NCBI GenBank assembly: GCA_027619145.1 | Contig: JAQCGA010000174.1 | Span: 1 to 7,781 of the forward strand | Source of the DNA: a bacterium | GTDB lineage: Bacteria; Latescibacterota; UBA2968; GCA-2709665 | DNA: 7,781 nucleotides | Reading direction: 5' to 3' | In this document: positions 6,498-7,781 of the stretch, in pieces | How the letters are laid out: each line of letters starts with the position of its first letter | Position numbering within the stretch: the first letter of the stretch is position 1 | Notes under the pieces: generated by a model | Database searches by the model: none | Told to the model about the DNA's origin: nothing | What the model saw: only the letters and a program-made list of their open reading frames with translations | Position numbers and translations under genes: made by a program

Positions 6498-7781
6498 TTA
6501 CTTCAGCAACATCAGGCGTTGCGTTGCCTGGAAAGATCCGGCATTCAGCTTGTAGAAGTAAATGCCGCTGCTGACCTTCCGCCCACCGTTGTCGGTTCCA
6601 TTCCATACGATCTGGTAGCGTCCGGCGGTCTGTGCACCGTTCACGAGCGTGGCAATCTGCTGGCCCAGCGCGTTGTAGATGCTCAGGTTTACCGCAACGT
6701 TGTCTGCCAGGTCGTAGGCGATGGTCGTTTCGGGGTTGAAGGGGTTCGGGAAGTTCTGGTGGAGGCTGAAGGTGGTAGGAGCTGTAACCACTTCCAGATG
6801 CCCCAGGTTTGCAATGGGCGAGAGCAAGTCACGTCCATCTACCAGAATTCCGCTCGCCAGTGTGAAGGGTGTCGCCTGATCGAATTCACCTTTCACCTGG
6901 AAGTTCAGCCGGGCGAGGAGGTTGTCTTCTCCTACCTGACGATCCAGTCCGAGCGCGTTCATCACCAGGAGTCGGCCTTCGCCGGCTTCCCGGACCGTGA
7001 AGGCTTCACCAGAAGTAAACTGGGTGGCTTCCACGTCGATGGAGGCATATTCGAATCGGTTCGCATCGTAGGTGAGTTCAAATTCGAAGGCTTTGAGAGA
7101 CGGTACCCCTGTAAGGCGAACTTCTATGCCCGCGAGGGTATTGGGTTTGACCATATCGCCAACCAGGTTGACGGACAGTTCACCTGTTGCCGTGCCGGTT
7201 GAAACTGCGGTGCCGGTGAAGGCCGCAACAAAGGATTCACGGTCTGCACCGTCCACGGAACCGTCGCCGGTGAGGTCAAAGCGGGTCTGGCTGCTACCCA
7301 TTGCTTCTTCGAGCAAGGAGTAGTCCGCCAAGTCCACTGTGCCGTCGAGGGCGAAGTCTGCGCGGGAGATCTGCTGTCCGTTGACCTGACCCAGCCCAAT
7401 GGCCGAGACCTGGTCGTTCGGGTCAATCACGATTCCGTTTTCCAGCGAAATACCGGGGCGGCCATCTGCAACGGCCTGGAACCGGAAGACGGCTACTTCA
7501 CCGGAACCGGAAGCTCCTTCTGGACGACCCTGGTGGATGTTGACGGCCGAGACCTGCCCGGGGTTGAACTCTTTGAGCATCGCAAACGTTTCCACATTGC
7601 CCAGGTAGGATGTCAGACGGCTGGCGTCTCCATCCAGGGCAGGGGTTACGGTGGCCGCATCAAAGAGCATATCGAAGCTGTAGCCCCGAACGTTCTGGCC
7701 ATCTTTCAGCGATACGATCACTTCGAAGATCTGACCTTTCTCTACCCACTGCGGCAGTCCGGTCAGAGCAAAAGCGGATGC
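6498..7781 (-). CDS. Secreted modular protein with cohesin-like, dockerin-like and C-terminal sorting domains (5' end outside window)
   Basis: The frame is open to the right edge with no stop, so only the C-terminal 427 residues are seen; the internal GTG at 7721 is not a real start, because in-frame sequence before it (WVEKGQIFEVIVSLKDGQ) fits the same domain. In visible numbering: residues 1 to about 130 form a cohesin-like beta-sandwich (GYSFDMLFD, a FRFQAV strand). A dockerin-like calcium-binding pair follows, with two 12-residue loops at 142-153 (DFALDGTVDLAD) and 169-180 (DLTGDGSVDGAD). A second cohesin-like domain spans about 201-333 (LKAFEFELTYDANRFEY, LLARLNFQVKG). The last 90 residues start LHQNFPNPFNPETTIAYDL and contain LSIYNALGQQIATLV and GIYFYKLNAG, typical of FlgD-like/T9SS sorting tails. 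The protein is probably exported and attached to or released from the cell surface. Binding partner and substrate cannot be read from this fragment. The gene is convergent with guaA, and its promoter and signal peptide lie outside the window. Confidence 0.9.
   Translation of the reverse strand, partial: ASAFALTGLPQWVEKGQIFEVIVSLKDGQNVRGYSFDMLFDAATVTPALDGDASRLTSYLGNVETFAMLKEFNPGQVSAVNIHQGRPEGASGSGEVAVFRFQAVADGRPGISLENGIVIDPNDQVSAIGLGQVNGQQISRADFALDGTVDLADYSLLEEAMGSSQTRFDLTGDGSVDGADRESFVAAFTGTAVSTGTATGELSVNLVGDMVKPNTLAGIEVRLTGVPSLKAFEFELTYDANRFEYASIDVEATQFTSGEAFTVREAGEGRLLVMNALGLDRQVGEDNLLARLNFQVKGEFDQATPFTLASGILVDGRDLLSPIANLGHLEVVTAPTTFSLHQNFPNPFNPETTIAYDLADNVAVNLSIYNALGQQIATLVNGAQTAGRYQIVWNGTDNGGRKVSSGIYFYKLNAGSFQATQRLMLLK

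Noticed and set aside
6372..7202. Long plus-strand open frame opposite the secreted-protein gene
   Set aside because: Its translation has no recognisable domain, while the minus strand encodes clear cohesin-like, dockerin and sorting-tail motifs over the same bases.

Overview
The window reads as a stretch of chromosome from a Gram-negative, didermal bacterium, probably of the FCB superphylum or a related candidate phylum (Latescibacteria-, KSB1- or Zixibacteria-like). The main clue is the minus-strand protein at the right end. It finishes with the 'NFPNPFNPETTI' start and beta-sandwich tail typical of secretion-system (T9SS/FlgD-like) sorting domains in those lineages, and it also carries cohesin-like and dockerin-like modules. 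A protein with beta-barrel features confirms an outer membrane. The phylum is inference; no rRNA or ribosomal marker is present. No tRNA, rRNA, CRISPR, insertion sequence or phage gene was seen.

Layout. Positions 1-142 are a T-rich leader with no clear gene. Positions 143-1801 (+) encode L-aspartate oxidase (nadB), the first enzyme of de novo NAD synthesis; a GTG start fits better than the longer TTG-initiated reading. After 70 bp, 1872-2918 (+) and 2911-4296 (+) form an overlapping, translationally coupled pair of envelope proteins. Each has a signal peptide and a small domain with the same IIHPVTGxNLGS motif, which resembles the C-terminal domain of the flagellar protein FlgT. The first continues into a coiled coil, one membrane helix and a very acidic tail; the second continues into a likely outer-membrane beta-barrel. 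This pair is the least familiar part of the window. A 199-bp gap leads to guaA (4496-6295, +), a GMP synthase of the long type with a duplicated dimerisation domain. Positions 6296-6497 lie between convergent genes and are packed with hairpins, including a probable guaA terminator and a long bidirectional terminator. Positions 6498-7781 (-) are the C-terminal 427 residues of a secreted modular protein whose start lies beyond the window.

How the genes relate. nadB and guaA are housekeeping cofactor and nucleotide genes with no direct link to the envelope pair. The pair is the only strongly supported operon. Its predicted topology suggests two proteins meeting in the periplasm through homologous domains, one anchored in the inner membrane with its tail in the cytoplasm and the other in the outer membrane. 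That arrangement is a hypothesis drawn from the sequence; its biological role is unknown.
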